Of a stretch of 64,000 bases of DNA, positions 7,786 through 17,376 are shown one piece after another; positions within the stretch are counted from its first letter, which is position 1; each line of letters starts with the position of its first letter. Made by a program: the position numbers and the translations under genes. Location: the NCBI GenBank assembly GCA_934254815.1, contig CAKQME010000013.1:1-64000 (forward strand), written 5' to 3'. This DNA is from an uncultured Clostridia bacterium. GTDB lineage: Bacteria; Bacillota; Clostridia; Christensenellales; Borkfalkiaceae. The notes under the pieces are model-generated. The model did no database searches and was not told the DNA's origin. It worked only from the letters and a program-made list of their open reading frames with translations.

Positions 7786-10215
7786 TTATTTAATTATCAG
7801 ATTTATCAATCTTCCCTTTACGACAATAACTTTTACAATTTGTTTTCCGTCGGTGAACTTTCTTATGTTTTCGTCCTGTAAGGCGATAGCTTTAATTTCT
7901 TCGTCGCTTGCACTTGTGGGAACGTCGATTTTTGCTTTTACCTTGCTGTTTATCTGTACTGCGATTTCTACTTCGTCTTTAATAAGCGCATTTTCGTCGC
8001 ATACCGGGTAATCGCTTAAAAATACCGACTTTTTATTTCCTCTCATCGACCATAATTCTTCGGCAAAATGCGGAGCGCACGGAGCTATTAAGAGTATAAG
8101 CGTATCTACGCATTTATCGAGTAACGCGCCGGATGCGTCTTCTGCGGCGTCGTATTTATAGAGCGCGTTGACGTATTCCATAAGTCTTGCGATCGCCGTG
8201 TTGAACGAGAATGCGTTCATATCTTTGTCCACGTTTTTGATTGCGTAAGCTTCTGCATATAAAAGCTCTTTGTCTGCGTGGGTAAGTTCGGCGTGTTTAG
8301 TCGGTTTTATTTCTTCCGTTCTCACGACTAATCGCTCTATGCGGTCGGCAAACTTGGCGATAGACTTTATTCCGTTGTCATCCCACGGGCCGCCCTCGGT
8401 GTAGTTAAAGCCGAACATCAGATACATTCTGAAAACGTCGGAACCGTAAGTTTCTATATAAGAGTCGGGCGAAACGACGTTGCCGCGCGATTTGCTCATT
8501 CTGTAACCGTCGGGCCCGAGAATGATACCTTGGTGCGTAAGCGATTTAAACGGCTCGTCGAACTTAAGATAGCCCATATCGCGTAACGCTTTCGTAATGA
8601 AACGCGCGTATAAAAGGTGCATGCAAGCGTGTTCTGGTCCGCCGACGTATTTGTCCACGGGGAGCATCTTGTTGATTATTTCGGGGTCGAAAGGCGCGTT
8701 TGCGTTCTTGCTGTCGGGATAGCGTAGATAATACCAGCTCGAACATACGAAAGTGTCGAGCGTGTCGGGGTCTCTTTTCGCGTCGCTGCCGCAGGTCGGA
8801 CATTTTACGTTCATGAACGACTCGCATTTTGCAAGCGGGGATTTCCCGTCGGGGCGGAATTCAACGTCCTTGGGAAGTTCCACGGGTAAATCTTTGTACG
8901 GTACGGGTACCGCGCCGCACTTCGGACAGTGTATAACGGGAATAGGCGCGCCCCAGTATCTCTGACGCGATACGAGCCAGTCTCTGAGCCTGTAATTTAT
9001 CTTGTGTTGTCCTTTTTCTTCCGAGGCAAGACGATTAAGTATGGCTTTGCGCGCTTCTTCGGAACTAAGCCCGTCGTATTCGAGACTGTTTATTAGCATA
9101 CCGTCTTCGCAATAGGGCAGTTCTTCTTTTCCCGACGGGTCGCGAATAACCGCGTTTACGGGCAGGTTGTATTTAGCGGCGAAAGCAAAGTCTCTCGCGT
9201 CGTGAGCGGGTACGCCCATAACCGCGCCCGTTCCGTAGGAATATAAAACGTAGTCTGCGGCGAAAATAGGAACTTTCTTGCCGTTTATCGGGTTTGTCGC
9301 ATACGCGCCTATGAATACTCCCGTCTTTTCGTGCGCGGTGGAAAGCCTTTCGATTTCGTCCTGCTTGGCGGTCTGGTCGATATAGGCTTCGACTTCGGCT
9401 CGCTTATCGTCCGTCATCAATTTTCTGACAAGCGGATGTTCGGGCGCGAGCGCGACGAACGAAACGCCGAATAAAGTGTCGGCGCGCGTAGTGAATACCT
9501 TGAAAGTTTCGCCGTCTTCGGTCGAAAACAGAATTTCTCCGCCGTTTGATTTGCCTATCCAGTTTTTCTGCATAAGCTTCGTCTTTTCGGGCCAGTCAAG
9601 CTCGTCGAGCTTGTCGAGAAGTTCTTCGGCGTATTCCGTAATTTTAAAGAACCACTGAGTAAGGTCGCGTTTTATAACCTGAGTTCCGCAACGTTCGCAC
9701 TTTCCGCCTTCGACCTGTTCGTTTGCGAGAACGGTGTTGCAACTCGGACACCAGTTTACGGGCGCTTCCTTTCTGTATGCGAGACCTTTCTCGTAGAGCT
9801 TCAAGAATAACCATTGAGTCCATTTGTAATAATCGGGCATGCAGGTTTTTATTTCGGCGTTCCAATCGAACATCGCGCCCATAGCCTTTAATTGCTTTTC
9901 CATTGTTTCAATGTTGGCGAGGGTGGAAATTTCCGGGTGAACGCCCGTTTTGATGGCGTAGTTTTCGGCAGGTAGCCCGAACGCGTCAAAACCCATAGGT
10001 TCGAAAACTTCATAGCCTTTCATTTTTTTGTAACGGGCAAAACTGTCGGTTAAGCCGTAATTGTACCAATGCCCTAAATGAAGTTTGGAAGCCGACGGAT
10101 AAGAGAACATCTCAAGACAGTAAAACTTCTTGTCGATATTCTTTTTATTGAAAGCGTAAAGCTTGTCTTTTTCCCATTTCTGTTGCCATTTTGATTCTAT
10201 CGATTTCATATCCAT
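7786..10215 (-). CDS. leuS: Leucine--tRNA ligase
   Basis: Charges tRNA-Leu with leucine. The 809-residue length is normal for a bacterial LeuRS. The class I signatures are present: the HIGH-type motif LHLGHW (about residue 46) and the KMSKS motif in YRMSKSRGN (about 574). A zinc-knuckle-like set (CPSC...CERCG, about 157-177) and the CP1 editing domain ([13 protein letters not shown]) lie between them, and an anticodon-binding helical domain with a C-terminal extension follows. GGAGGT lies 12 bases before the chosen ATG; an in-frame ATG two codons later is possible. The gene is monocistronic on the minus strand and shares a terminator with its neighbour. No T-box leader was recognised. Confidence 0.97.
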   Translation of the reverse strand: MDMKSIESKWQQKWEKDKLYAFNKKNIDKKFYCLEMFSYPSASKLHLGHWYNYGLTDSFARYKKMKGYEVFEPMGFDAFGLPAENYAIKTGVHPEISTLANIETMEKQLKAMGAMFDWNAEIKTCMPDYYKWTQWLFLKLYEKGLAYRKEAPVNWCPSCNTVLANEQVEGGKCERCGTQVIKRDLTQWFFKITEYAEELLDKLDELDWPEKTKLMQKNWIGKSNGGEILFSTEDGETFKVFTTRADTLFGVSFVALAPEHPLVRKLMTDDKRAEVEAYIDQTAKQDEIERLSTAHEKTGVFIGAYATNPINGKKVPIFAADYVLYSYGTGAVMGVPAHDARDFAFAAKYNLPVNAVIRDPSGKEELPYCEDGMLINSLEYDGLSSEEARKAILNRLASEEKGQHKINYRLRDWLVSRQRYWGAPIPVIHCPKCGAVPVPYKDLPVELPKDVEFRPDGKSPLAKCESFMNVKCPTCGSDAKRDPDTLDTFVCSSWYYLRYPDSKNANAPFDPEIINKMLPVDKYVGGPEHACMHLLYARFITKALRDMGYLKFDEPFKSLTHQGIILGPDGYRMSKSRGNVVSPDSYIETYGSDVFRMYLMFGFNYTEGGPWDDNGIKSIAKFADRIERLVVRTEEIKPTKHAELTHADKELLYAEAYAIKNVDKDMNAFSFNTAIARLMEYVNALYKYDAAEDASGALLDKCVDTLILLIAPCAPHFAEELWSMRGNKKSVFLSDYPVCDENALIKDEVEIAVQINSKVKAKIDVPTSASDEEIKAIALQDENIRKFTDGKQIVKVIVVKGRLINLIIK

Positions 10216-10267
10216 AAAAACCGTGATACCTCCGCGCGGAACTATCTGTCAGCTACGCGTTTAGCAT

Positions 10268-10296
10268 ATTTTAACACATATCGAAAAATTTTTCTA
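10268..10296 (-). promoter_or_regulatory. Candidate leuS promoter
   Basis: On the minus strand, an extended -10 TGT-TAAAAT (TAAAAT at 10273-10268) lies 17 bases from a weak -35 (TAGAAA, 10296-10291). Confidence 0.45.
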
Positions 10297-10366
10297 CTAA
10301 AATAAGCCCGTTACGATATTTTTTAAAAAATGTTTTGTCCGGGAAAAGCAATTTACTTTAAAACGC

Positions 10367-10395
10367 TTTATTTTCAATGCGAAATGTGCTAATAT
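10367..10395 (+). promoter_or_regulatory. Candidate promoter of the YitT-family gene
   Basis: Weak -35 TTTATT (10367-10372), 17-base spacer, extended -10 TGC-TAATAT (10390-10395). Transcription would begin near 10402, which rules out start codons upstream of the chosen ATG at 10434. Confidence 0.5.
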
Positions 10396-10433
10396 ATATG
10401 GGAATTGCATTCTTAAAAAGGCAGGAAACAAGA

Positions 10434-11438
10434 ATGGAAGAAAATACGGTAAACGAAGAACAAACTTCGTCTGAAGAATTTTACGGAATAAAGAAAGATT
10501 ATTTTCTCACGCCCGTAAATAAAAAAAAGGAAATTTTAAATTCGGCTCTTTATATACTCATTTCGTCTTTCGCGTATGTGTTCGCGTTCCACTATTTCGT
10601 CGCAACGTGTCGTTTCGCTCCGGGCGGAGTAGGCGGTATAGTCGCTATCGTAAAACACCTTATGGGGGCAACGGAACAGACGTCGGGTTTCGATTACAGT
10701 TCGCTGTTGTTTCTGATAGTAAATATTCCGTTGCTTATTCCCGCATGGAAAATTGTCGGTAAAGATTTTTCTCTGAAAACTCTTATAACCGCTATTTTAA
10801 TGACTATAATGATGATTTTGCTCGATAACGTCATCGACCCGCAATATAAGTTGAGTTTAACCGGCGAACCTAACGTTCCCGACGTCGGCACAAGACTTAT
10901 CGGAGCTATGCTCGGCGGAGCGGTAACGGGTATATCGCTCGGTTGCGCGTTGAAAGTCAACTCGTCTACCGGCGGAGCTGATATCGTCGGGGCAATGGTG
11001 CAGAAAAAACACCCTCATAAAAGCGTGGCGTCGATGATTTTCGCCGTAAACTTCGTAATAATGGCAGTTTCTATTCCTGTGTATAAAGATAACCTTATGC
11101 CCGTGTTTTTATCGCTTATCTATATGGTAATAACTACATATATCTGCGACAGACTTCTGTTAAGCAATAAATCCGCGCTTAAGTTCGAGGTTGTGACCGA
11201 ACATGCGGAAGAGATTTCGAAAGAGATTATCGAACAACTCGGACACGGCGTAACCATAACGCCCGCAATCGGAATGTTCGAGCATAAGCAGAAACAGCTT
11301 TTGATTTGCGTTATAAGTCCGCGACAAGTCACGCGTTTTCAAACCATTATAAGAAAATATCCGGGTACGTTCGCCTATGTCGGCGCGGTAAACGAAATAA
11401 TAGGTAAATTCAATACCGATAAAACAAAACAGGGCTGA
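10434..11438 (+). CDS. YitT family membrane protein (DUF161/DUF2179)
   Basis: A 334-residue membrane protein from the ATG at 10434, which has AGGAAA upstream; an in-frame ATG at 10377 lies before the apparent transcription start. After a polar N-terminus come five or six membrane helices with the family features FAPGGVGGIVAIVKH and SSTGGADIVGAMVQ. A soluble C-terminal DUF2179 domain (GVTITPAIGMFEHKQKQLL...) follows. YitT-like proteins are widespread in Firmicutes; transport or membrane signalling has been suggested but the substrate is unknown. The phosphatase gene starts three bases after its stop, so the two are probably co-transcribed. Confidence 0.88.
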   Translation: MEENTVNEEQTSSEEFYGIKKDYFLTPVNKKKEILNSALYILISSFAYVFAFHYFVATCRFAPGGVGGIVAIVKHLMGATEQTSGFDYSSLLFLIVNIPLLIPAWKIVGKDFSLKTLITAILMTIMMILLDNVIDPQYKLSLTGEPNVPDVGTRLIGAMLGGAVTGISLGCALKVNSSTGGADIVGAMVQKKHPHKSVASMIFAVNFVIMAVSIPVYKDNLMPVFLSLIYMVITTYICDRLLLSNKSALKFEVVTEHAEEISKEIIEQLGHGVTITPAIGMFEHKQKQLLICVISPRQVTRFQTIIRKYPGTFAYVGAVNEIIGKFNTDKTKQG

Positions 11439-11440
11439 TT

Positions 11441-12409
11441 ATGTCTGAACGAAGCGTAAAAATAATATATATCGTTACCGCAATAACGCTTTTCGCGCTT
11501 ATGCTTGTCGGAACGTTTTACGATTTCCGTATATCCGAAATGCTTTCGGCGGCAGACGGCAAAGAATATATATGCGATAACGCTTTCGCAAGATTTTTCG
11601 AAGTCGTCGGGTCTGGTCCGTTGTATCTGACTACGGGTTTCGGCGTTGCTTTTATTGCAGTTAAAATTACCGAATTTAAAAAGAGTGTTTTAAGCGCGTT
11701 GCTTTTTGCGCTTTGTGTCGCCGCGTGTATTTTCGCGTATACGATGCTTTTTAAGGAGAGTTCGAAATATATCGCGGAACATTCGGGCGAACTTGAAAGT
11801 TATAACGGCGGTAAAGGCGCAGTGTGGGGCATGAGCTTGATTACGGGCGCGGTGTGTGCGGCGGTCAGTATCATTATAGCGTTCGTATTGCCAAAAAGCG
11901 CGAGAAGCGGATTGTTTGTGTTCGGTCTTACGGCGGTTATCGCCTTTGCGATTTCTCAGGGGATAACACAGGGTATAAAACCGTTGTTCGGACGTCAGCG
12001 TTACCGCGCGATTAAATTTTTTGAATATCGTAATTTAGAGCAATACGTCGATTATACGCCGTGGTATATATTACGCGGAATAAAGGAAATTCCCGAAGAC
12101 CTTGTTGCTTTGGGCGTAGGGCGCGACTGGTATAAATCTTTTCCGTCCGGGCATAGTTGTTCGGCGGCGATGAGCCTGTGTATCATAGGTTTGGCGGATA
12201 TGTTGAATTTGCGAGGTAAGAGCTATAAATCGGTAAAGATTGTAACTTCTTTCATAGGGGTTGCGATAACCGTAATGGTGGCATATTCACGGATACTTAT
12301 GGGCGCGCATTATCTTACTGACGTAACGTTCGGTGTTAGTATAACTATAATTTCGATTATTATTTCGGAAAAAATAGTAAAAACGCTTGTAAAAAAAATA
12401 AAAATATAG
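11441..12409 (+). CDS. PAP2-superfamily membrane phosphatase
   Basis: A 322-residue integral membrane protein with several hydrophobic helices and the three motifs of PAP2/type 2 phosphatidic acid phosphatases: KPLFGRQRYR (motif 1, K-x6-R-P variant, about residue 185), FPSGHS (motif 2, about 237) and SRILMGAHYLTDV (motif 3, about 285). The His residues and Asp of the catalytic triad are all present. Likely substrates are lipid phosphates such as undecaprenyl pyrophosphate or phosphatidylglycerophosphate; the sequence does not decide which. It is translationally close to the YitT gene. The promoter of the downstream tRNA lies inside its last codons. Confidence 0.85.
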   Translation: MSERSVKIIYIVTAITLFALMLVGTFYDFRISEMLSAADGKEYICDNAFARFFEVVGSGPLYLTTGFGVAFIAVKITEFKKSVLSALLFALCVAACIFAYTMLFKESSKYIAEHSGELESYNGGKGAVWGMSLITGAVCAAVSIIIAFVLPKSARSGLFVFGLTAVIAFAISQGITQGIKPLFGRQRYRAIKFFEYRNLEQYVDYTPWYILRGIKEIPEDLVALGVGRDWYKSFPSGHSCSAAMSLCIIGLADMLNLRGKSYKSVKIVTSFIGVAITVMVAYSRILMGAHYLTDVTFGVSITIISIIISEKIVKTLVKKIKI

Positions 12410-12415
12410 TAGAAT
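12387..12415 (+). promoter_or_regulatory. Promoter of tRNA-Gly
   Basis: -35 TTGTAA (12387-12392), 17-base spacer, -10 TAGAAT (12410-12415), overlapping the end of the PAP2 gene. Confidence 0.6.
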
Positions 12416-12421
12416 ATAAAA

Positions 12422-12449
12422 GTAAGGTTGCGGCGAAATGCAATCTTAC
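12422..12449 (+). other. Hairpin between the PAP2 gene and tRNA-Gly
   Basis: GTAAGGTTGC (12422-12431) pairs with GCAATCTTAC (12440-12449), with one G-U pair and an 8-base loop. It lacks a U-tract and lies just before the tRNA, so it may guide 5' leader processing. Confidence 0.4.
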
Positions 12450-12456
12450 GAAATTT

Positions 12457-12530
12457 GCGGGCATAGTTTAGTGGTAAAATAGGAGCTTCCCAAGCTTCGG
12501 TTGCGAGTCCGATTCTCGTTGCCCGCTCCA
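12457..12530 (+). tRNA. tRNA-Gly (anticodon CCC)
   Basis: A full cloverleaf can be drawn: acceptor GCGGGCA/TGCCCGC, D-arm AGTGGTA, anticodon stem GGAGC/GCTTC with loop TTCCCAA (CCC), T-arm with GAGTCCGATTC, and an encoded 3' CCA. It reads GGG codons. Confidence 0.93.
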
Positions 12531-12560
12531 TATCAGGGCTACAAAAAAGATACATGCCCG

Positions 12561-12588
12561 AAAAAGTCCGATTTTATCGGACTTTTTT
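12561..12588 (+). terminator. Terminator downstream of tRNA-Gly
   Basis: AAGTCCGAT / ATCGGACTT hairpin with a TTT loop, followed by a run of T. Confidence 0.85.
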
Positions 12589-12678
12589 GCTGTAAAAAAC
12601 ACGAGATTTCAAAAGGTGTTTTTATATATACTTTTTGAAACAGTATGAAAATAAACTCTCGCATTTATAGAATGTATA

Positions 12679-12714
12679 AAAGGCGTATAGCGTAAAGAAC
12701 TATACGTCTTTTTT
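12679..12714. terminator. Bidirectional terminator after the carbohydrate regulator gene
   Basis: AGGCGTATAG (12681-12690) pairs with CTATACGTCT (12700-12709), flanked by A-run and T-run on either side. It most likely ends the minus-strand regulator transcript. Confidence 0.75.
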
Positions 12715-12752
12715 ATGTCAAAAAATAGTAAAACTATATATTATTTGAGGTT

Positions 12753-13883
12753 TTATGTTTCGGGAGTAACGGCTTTCGTTGACGAGCGAATAGAAAATTC
12801 GGACGGAATCCTTACTACTTCTGTGGTTTTTATCGTAGCAGGGTCATCTATGTTGCGTATAAGAATTTTTGCCGCGGTTCTGCCTATATTGTCGGTATTT
12901 TGTCTTATTGAGGTAATAGGTACGTTTACAAAGTCCTCGATATGTGAATAATCGTCTCCGTAGGCAATAAGAGAAAGATCGTCCGGTATTTTAATATTCA
13001 ACGCTTTTAAGACGTACAGGGTTTTATAGCATAAATCGGAGTTGAAGATTATAACCGCCGTCAGCGAAGAGTTTTTCTTAAAGTATGCGGTGATTTTTTC
13101 TTCCCATTGCTCGTCGTAGTTTTTTAAGTCGGTAAGTTTATAATACCCGTGAATAGGCACTCCGTATTTCGATAACGTGTTGTTATATCCCTCCAACCTT
13201 TCTACTAACGTACTCGTGCCGTCTGGTTGCGGCGATATTATACCGATATTTTTATGTCCTAAAGATAAAAGGTATTCCGTCGCTTTGCATACGTCGCGAT
13301 AGTGATCGCTCATAACCGAATTTATTTTCATTCCGGGCAGAGACCTGTCGATGAAAACCAACGGGAAGTCCGTCATTGCGAGTTTTAATAGATCCTGGTT
13401 GTAGGTTTGTTTATCGACGGGATATATCAATATACCGACAACGCCTACGTCGAGTAAATCCTGAATCGCCTTGCTTTCTTTGCGTTGAGAAAAGTCGGTA
13501 CAGTTCAGAACCATTTTAAACTCGGTGTCTTTAAGGTACTCGTGGATACCGTGAATTATGTTCAGCATGAAGTAACTGCGAAGATCGGGCAATATCACGC
13601 CTATAAGTTTGAGCGAGCGTTTTTTAGAGAAATTGAGAATTTTTTCCGCATCGGACGAAATAAACGAACCTTTTCCCTGATGACGGAATATCAATTTGTC
13701 GGCTTGTAGTTGTTGAAGCGCGCTTTTTACCGTGATTCTGCTTACGTTGAATTTAATGCACAGCGCGTGTTCCGACGGTAACAAATAATTAGGCTCTGAC
13801 TTATGGTCGCGAATAATATCGTAGAGATATTTTTTAACTTCTTCCGTTTTGTTGCGTGTTCTGTATGTGTTTTCTTCTGCCAT
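12753..13883 (-). CDS. GntR/LacI-type sugar-responsive regulator (AraR-like architecture)
   Basis: A 376-residue protein with an N-terminal GntR-type winged helix (residues 15-75: LLPSEHALCIKFNVSRITVK, then GKGSFIS). A LacI/periplasmic-binding-type effector domain follows (KLIGVILPDLRSYFMLNIIHG onward; LVFIDRSLPG; SVMSDHYRDVCKATEYLLSL; AYGDDY). This fusion is that of AraR. It is transcribed divergently from the 12-gene carbohydrate operon. Two copies of TTGATATATCAA lie beside its own -10 box and in the operon leader, so it probably represses both until an imported sugar binds. The effector is unknown. Confidence 0.88.
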   Translation of the reverse strand: MAEENTYRTRNKTEEVKKYLYDIIRDHKSEPNYLLPSEHALCIKFNVSRITVKSALQQLQADKLIFRHQGKGSFISSDAEKILNFSKKRSLKLIGVILPDLRSYFMLNIIHGIHEYLKDTEFKMVLNCTDFSQRKESKAIQDLLDVGVVGILIYPVDKQTYNQDLLKLAMTDFPLVFIDRSLPGMKINSVMSDHYRDVCKATEYLLSLGHKNIGIISPQPDGTSTLVERLEGYNNTLSKYGVPIHGYYKLTDLKNYDEQWEEKITAYFKKNSSLTAVIIFNSDLCYKTLYVLKALNIKIPDDLSLIAYGDDYSHIEDFVNVPITSIRQNTDNIGRTAAKILIRNIDDPATIKTTEVVRIPSEFSIRSSTKAVTPET

Positions 13884-13899
13884 TGTTGACCTCTCTGTG

Positions 13900-13911
13900 T
13901 TGATATATCAA
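13900..13911. promoter_or_regulatory. Operator copy 1, TTGATATATCAA
   Basis: A perfect 12-bp palindrome that abuts the regulator's -10 hexamer on the minus strand. It is identical to the copy at 14062-14073. Use by the regulator is inferred from the divergent arrangement. Confidence 0.7.
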
Positions 13912-13939
13912 GAATATGCCAAAATGAGGTAAAAGTCAA
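13911..13939 (-). promoter_or_regulatory. Promoter of the carbohydrate regulator gene
   Basis: On the minus strand: -35 TTGACT (13939-13934), 17-base spacer, -10 TATTCT (13916-13911). The operator palindrome follows immediately. Confidence 0.7.
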
Positions 13940-13970
13940 GCAAACGGAACAATTATTTTTAAAAAAGGTA

Positions 13971-13998
13971 TTGACAAATAAAAAAATAGATGTAAAAT
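13971..13998 (+). promoter_or_regulatory. Promoter of the carbohydrate operon
   Basis: -35 TTGACA (13971-13976), 16-base spacer, extended -10 TG-TAAAAT (13991-13998). The leader is about 85 bases and contains the second operator. Confidence 0.75.
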
Positions 13999-14061
13999 AG
14001 AGGCGTAAAAACGAAAAACGATTGCGCTAAGCGATTTGTTTTGTTTAAATAATTTGTAAAT

Positions 14062-14073
14062 TTGATATATCAA
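14062..14073. promoter_or_regulatory. Operator copy 2, TTGATATATCAA
   Basis: Exact repeat of the palindrome at 13900-13911, about 60 bases downstream of the operon's expected transcription start and 15 bases before the GH65 start codon. It could act as a roadblock or form a loop with copy 1. Confidence 0.7.
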
Positions 14074-14088
14074 GTGGGAAATGTTTTT

Positions 14089-16362
14089 ATGTTGTTAATA
14101 AAAAACGGCAAACTTACTGAAACTGAATACGACATAGGAAACGAGGGCAAAAACGCGTCGGTATTTACTACCGGTAATGGGTATATGGGCGTTCGCGGCA
14201 GTTTTGAAGAATTCGGCTCTTTGCGGGTGCAGGGTATATATTCTCGCGGGTTTGTAGGTGAAATAACCGAAGTTATGGAGCCTTTCCCCGATAACGAGTA
14301 TCTTAAAAATTATTATTTCGACGAGAGCAAACTCAAAGACTTCGAAAAACAGGAAAGCGTTATAAACATTCCCGATTTTCTTCTCGTCAGAATATATATA
14401 GGCGGCGAGGCTTTCTATCCGTGGAAAGGTAAACTTATCGAATGGGAACGTTCGCTCGATCCGTTTACGGGTAAGCTCGACAGGCGAGTTGTTTGGAAAA
14501 ACGATAAAGGCGAAACTACGGAAATTAAATTTTCCAGATTTGCCTCTTTTGCCGACGTTCATAAGTATTGTGTGTCCGTAGAAGTCACTCCGCTCGATTA
14601 TACCGACGAAATCAAAATAATTTCCGGTATAGATAAACGTGTGAAAACGTGTGGACAGAAAGTCCTTGACGGTATTTCCGAAAGCGTCAACCCGGTTCCG
14701 TATTATAACTTCAAAATAAATAATTCTTACGGCTTCGGCGCGTGCGTGGCAACGAGAAACGAATTCAAATTCGGTAAAGAGACGTTAAAAACGAAAGCTT
14801 CCGAAGAATACGGTTGCGTAGCCGAAGAGGTTACCTTAAACGTGGCGGCTGGCGATACTGTCATCCTTAAAAAGATAGCGTGTTTGTACACCGACAGAGA
14901 CGGACAAGCCGACGTGAAAGAGATTACGGTAGACAAAGCCGTTAAAGCCGATTCTTATGAACAATTATATAGGGAGCATCTTGCGGCATATAAAAAAGTT
15001 TTCGATAAAACCGATATCGAAATAGAGGGAGACGACGAAACTCTCGGTTACGTCAGATACGCTAATTACCAGACTTGTATTTCTGCTTGCGTCGACGACG
15101 TACATGGAATGTCGGCAAAAGGTCTTAGCGGAGAAAAATATAACGGTTTTGTCTGGTGGGATTGCGAGATATATCAACTTCCGTTCTTCATATATACGTT
15201 GCCGGATCTTGCCAGAAACTCGCTTATGTACAGATACAGAATGTTAGAACGTGCCAGACAGAACGCTGCCGAGGCGGGGTATGAGGGCGCAAAATTTGCA
15301 TTTTGTTCTTCGGTATCGGGCGATGAAAGAGTCTGGATATATGCAAGGCATCCGTTTTTGCAGATTCACATCAACGCCGACGTCGCTTACGGAATAATAA
15401 ATTATTACCGCGTTACCGGCGATGACGAATTTATGACCGACTACGGTCTTGAAATGCTTTGCGAAACGGCGCGCTACTGGATATCGAGAGCGGAATTTAA
15501 AAACGGAAAATATTACTATGATAACGTGACGGGTACCGACGAACATCATTTGTTTGTAAATAACGACGCGTATACGAATTATCTCGTAAACTTCGTGTTA
15601 AAGAAAACTCTTGAATATACCGAAAAGTTTGCTGATATCCGAAAAGAATGGTCGCTTAAAGCCGACGAAATCGCGAAAATATCCGATGTCGTCGAAAAAA
15701 TGTATCTTCCCATGCGCGAAAACGGACTTATTCCGCAATTTGACGGTTATTTCGAACTTTTACGCGAACTTCCGGTGACGAACGGTAACGCTGCCACAAG
15801 TTTTCAGATGAAGCGATCGGGGCTGTATCATCTGAGTCAGGTTATAAAGCAACCGGACGTAATGCTGTTATTCACATATATCGATCGCGAAACCGACGGG
15901 TTTACCGAAAAAGAATACGAATTGAACTGGGACTATTACGAGAAGATGTGCGAAACGGCGTCGTCGCTTACTTTCCCAGTTCACGCGATAGCTTCCGCCG
16001 ATAACGGAAGAATGCTGAGCTTTCTCGATTATCTGAAGAATTGCGCTAAAATCGATATAGACGATTTGCACAAATGTGCATGGCAGGGAGTTCATTCGGG
16101 GTGTCTTGCCGGTGCCTGGACGGCTGTTTTCCGCGGCGTATTCGGTATTAAACCCGAGGGCGAAGTAATTAAAATAAGTCCGAATTATATGCCGTTCTGG
16201 AAAAAAGTCAGATTGCGCTTCGTATACAAAGGAATCGATATAGAGGCGGTTATCGATGGCAGAACTCTTACGCTCGTAAAAACCGTCGGAACTCCGATTG
16301 TTGTCGAATACAGGGGCGAAAAGGTGACTTTCGCGGGTAAAACGATAAAATTCGGAATATGA
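14089..16362 (+). CDS. GH65 family glycoside phosphorylase
   Basis: Cytoplasmic inverting phosphorylase family (maltose, trehalose, kojibiose or nigerose phosphorylases). These cut an alpha-glucoside with phosphate to give beta-glucose 1-phosphate. Start ATG at 14089 (about 757 residues) with GGGAA upstream. Visible features are the N-terminal sandwich start TGNGYMGVRGSFEE, the helical-barrel signature VWWDCEIYQLPFFIY (about 353), the general-acid region GTDEHHLFVNND (Glu about 484) and the phosphate-site region GVHSGCLAGAW near 675. There is no signal peptide. The beta-phosphoglucomutase needed to use its product is encoded at the operon's end. The exact disaccharide cannot be read from sequence. 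Confidence 0.9.
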   Translation: MLLIKNGKLTETEYDIGNEGKNASVFTTGNGYMGVRGSFEEFGSLRVQGIYSRGFVGEITEVMEPFPDNEYLKNYYFDESKLKDFEKQESVINIPDFLLVRIYIGGEAFYPWKGKLIEWERSLDPFTGKLDRRVVWKNDKGETTEIKFSRFASFADVHKYCVSVEVTPLDYTDEIKIISGIDKRVKTCGQKVLDGISESVNPVPYYNFKINNSYGFGACVATRNEFKFGKETLKTKASEEYGCVAEEVTLNVAAGDTVILKKIACLYTDRDGQADVKEITVDKAVKADSYEQLYREHLAAYKKVFDKTDIEIEGDDETLGYVRYANYQTCISACVDDVHGMSAKGLSGEKYNGFVWWDCEIYQLPFFIYTLPDLARNSLMYRYRMLERARQNAAEAGYEGAKFAFCSSVSGDERVWIYARHPFLQIHINADVAYGIINYYRVTGDDEFMTDYGLEMLCETARYWISRAEFKNGKYYYDNVTGTDEHHLFVNNDAYTNYLVNFVLKKTLEYTEKFADIRKEWSLKADEIAKISDVVEKMYLPMRENGLIPQFDGYFELLRELPVTNGNAATSFQMKRSGLYHLSQVIKQPDVMLLFTYIDRETDGFTEKEYELNWDYYEKMCETASSLTFPVHAIASADNGRMLSFLDYLKNCAKIDIDDLHKCAWQGVHSGCLAGAWTAVFRGVFGIKPEGEVIKISPNYMPFWKKVRLRFVYKGIDIEAVIDGRTLTLVKTVGTPIVVEYRGEKVTFAGKTIKFGI

Positions 16363-17318
16363 AAAAATTTTTAATAAAAACCATAGCGCTCTTTACGGCA
16401 GTTTTTACTGCATTTGCGACGAGTTGCGTGGTAAAACAGGAGGAAAGAATGGTAGAAATTTTAAGCGACGTAAAATTCGAAAAGGGCTTCGGCGCTATGG
16501 GGCTTACCAGTGCGGAAGGCTATAACGTCGAAAAGGTTCTCGATATTTCGGGTAAGGGCGAATACGATTGGCTTTTGGCTCAATGGGCTACGAGACATTC
16601 TTTTGCCGATGAAATGACGAAAACCGAAGAAAACGGCGAAGTGCGTTTCGAAAACGTTGCAAAAACGGTTGCGGTTAAGCCCGGCGAGGGTAAAATTCGT
16701 TTGTATGCCGACGCGGGCGCGGAATATGCCGAACCGAGAAAGAACGGCGAAGCGTGGATTCATTTACTTATCGAACAGGTTTTCAAAGATAAACAACGCG
16801 TTCCGTTTTCGAAGATGGACAAACTTATAATGGAACTTAAGTTTAAAATCGCAGAATGTAAAAACGAAATGACGGAAACGGAGTATAACCCCTCGTTACA
16901 CGCGGCTCAGGTTGCCTGGTTTATAACGGTAGAAAACCCCGAATCCAAAGAAGTTACGCCTGAGGGCAGACCCGATTATATGTGGTTCGGACTTTCCGTA
17001 TTCGATAATCGCTACGACGGAATGAAAGACGATTACGCTCTTGATTTCGGTACTAAAAAGCTTATTTATTCTATCGGTAAGGAAAAAACCATAGGCGAGA
17101 AAGTCGAAGTCGGTAAAACTTATACTTTAAGATACGACGTTCTGCCCGAAATAAAAAAAGCTTTCGGTATAGCTAAAGAGAACGGTTTTCTCGACGGCGC
17201 AGAATTCGATAAAATGCAAATCGGCAGTATGAATCTCGGCTGGGAACTTCCCGGTATATTCGCCGCCGAACTTGATATCGACAGCATAAGTATCGCTTAC
17301 GAGCCTAAGGCGGAATAA
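16359..17318 (+). CDS. Lipoprotein of an unnamed three-member family, copy 1
   Basis: A 319-residue predicted lipoprotein (signal peptide, lipobox FATSC). Its ATG overlaps the GH65 stop. It shares with the genes at 20776 and 21749 a common layout: an opening strand like EILSDVKFEKGFG, a central YNPSLHAAQVAWFITVEN, then YMWFGLSVFDNR, and a closing MNLGWELPGIFAAEL segment. The pattern suggests a beta-sandwich, perhaps carbohydrate-binding. I do not recognise a named family. Co-location with a sugar ABC importer and esterases supports a glycan-handling role at the cell surface. Confidence 0.7.
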   Translation: MKKFLIKTIALFTAVFTAFATSCVVKQEERMVEILSDVKFEKGFGAMGLTSAEGYNVEKVLDISGKGEYDWLLAQWATRHSFADEMTKTEENGEVRFENVAKTVAVKPGEGKIRLYADAGAEYAEPRKNGEAWIHLLIEQVFKDKQRVPFSKMDKLIMELKFKIAECKNEMTETEYNPSLHAAQVAWFITVENPESKEVTPEGRPDYMWFGLSVFDNRYDGMKDDYALDFGTKKLIYSIGKEKTIGEKVEVGKTYTLRYDVLPEIKKAFGIAKENGFLDGAEFDKMQIGSMNLGWELPGIFAAELDIDSISIAYEPKAE

Positions 17319-17376
17319 GCGGTAAAATAAATTAAATAAATTAAACCCGCGAAAAGCGGAAAAATAAAGGAGATAT

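Noticed and set aside
10216..10376. T-box leader upstream of leuS
   Set aside because: The leader is short and lacks the conserved T-box sequence and antiterminator; a normal promoter and ribosome site suffice.
10377..10433. Upstream ATG start for the YitT protein
   Set aside because: It lies before the predicted transcription start; the ATG at 10434 has its own ribosome site.
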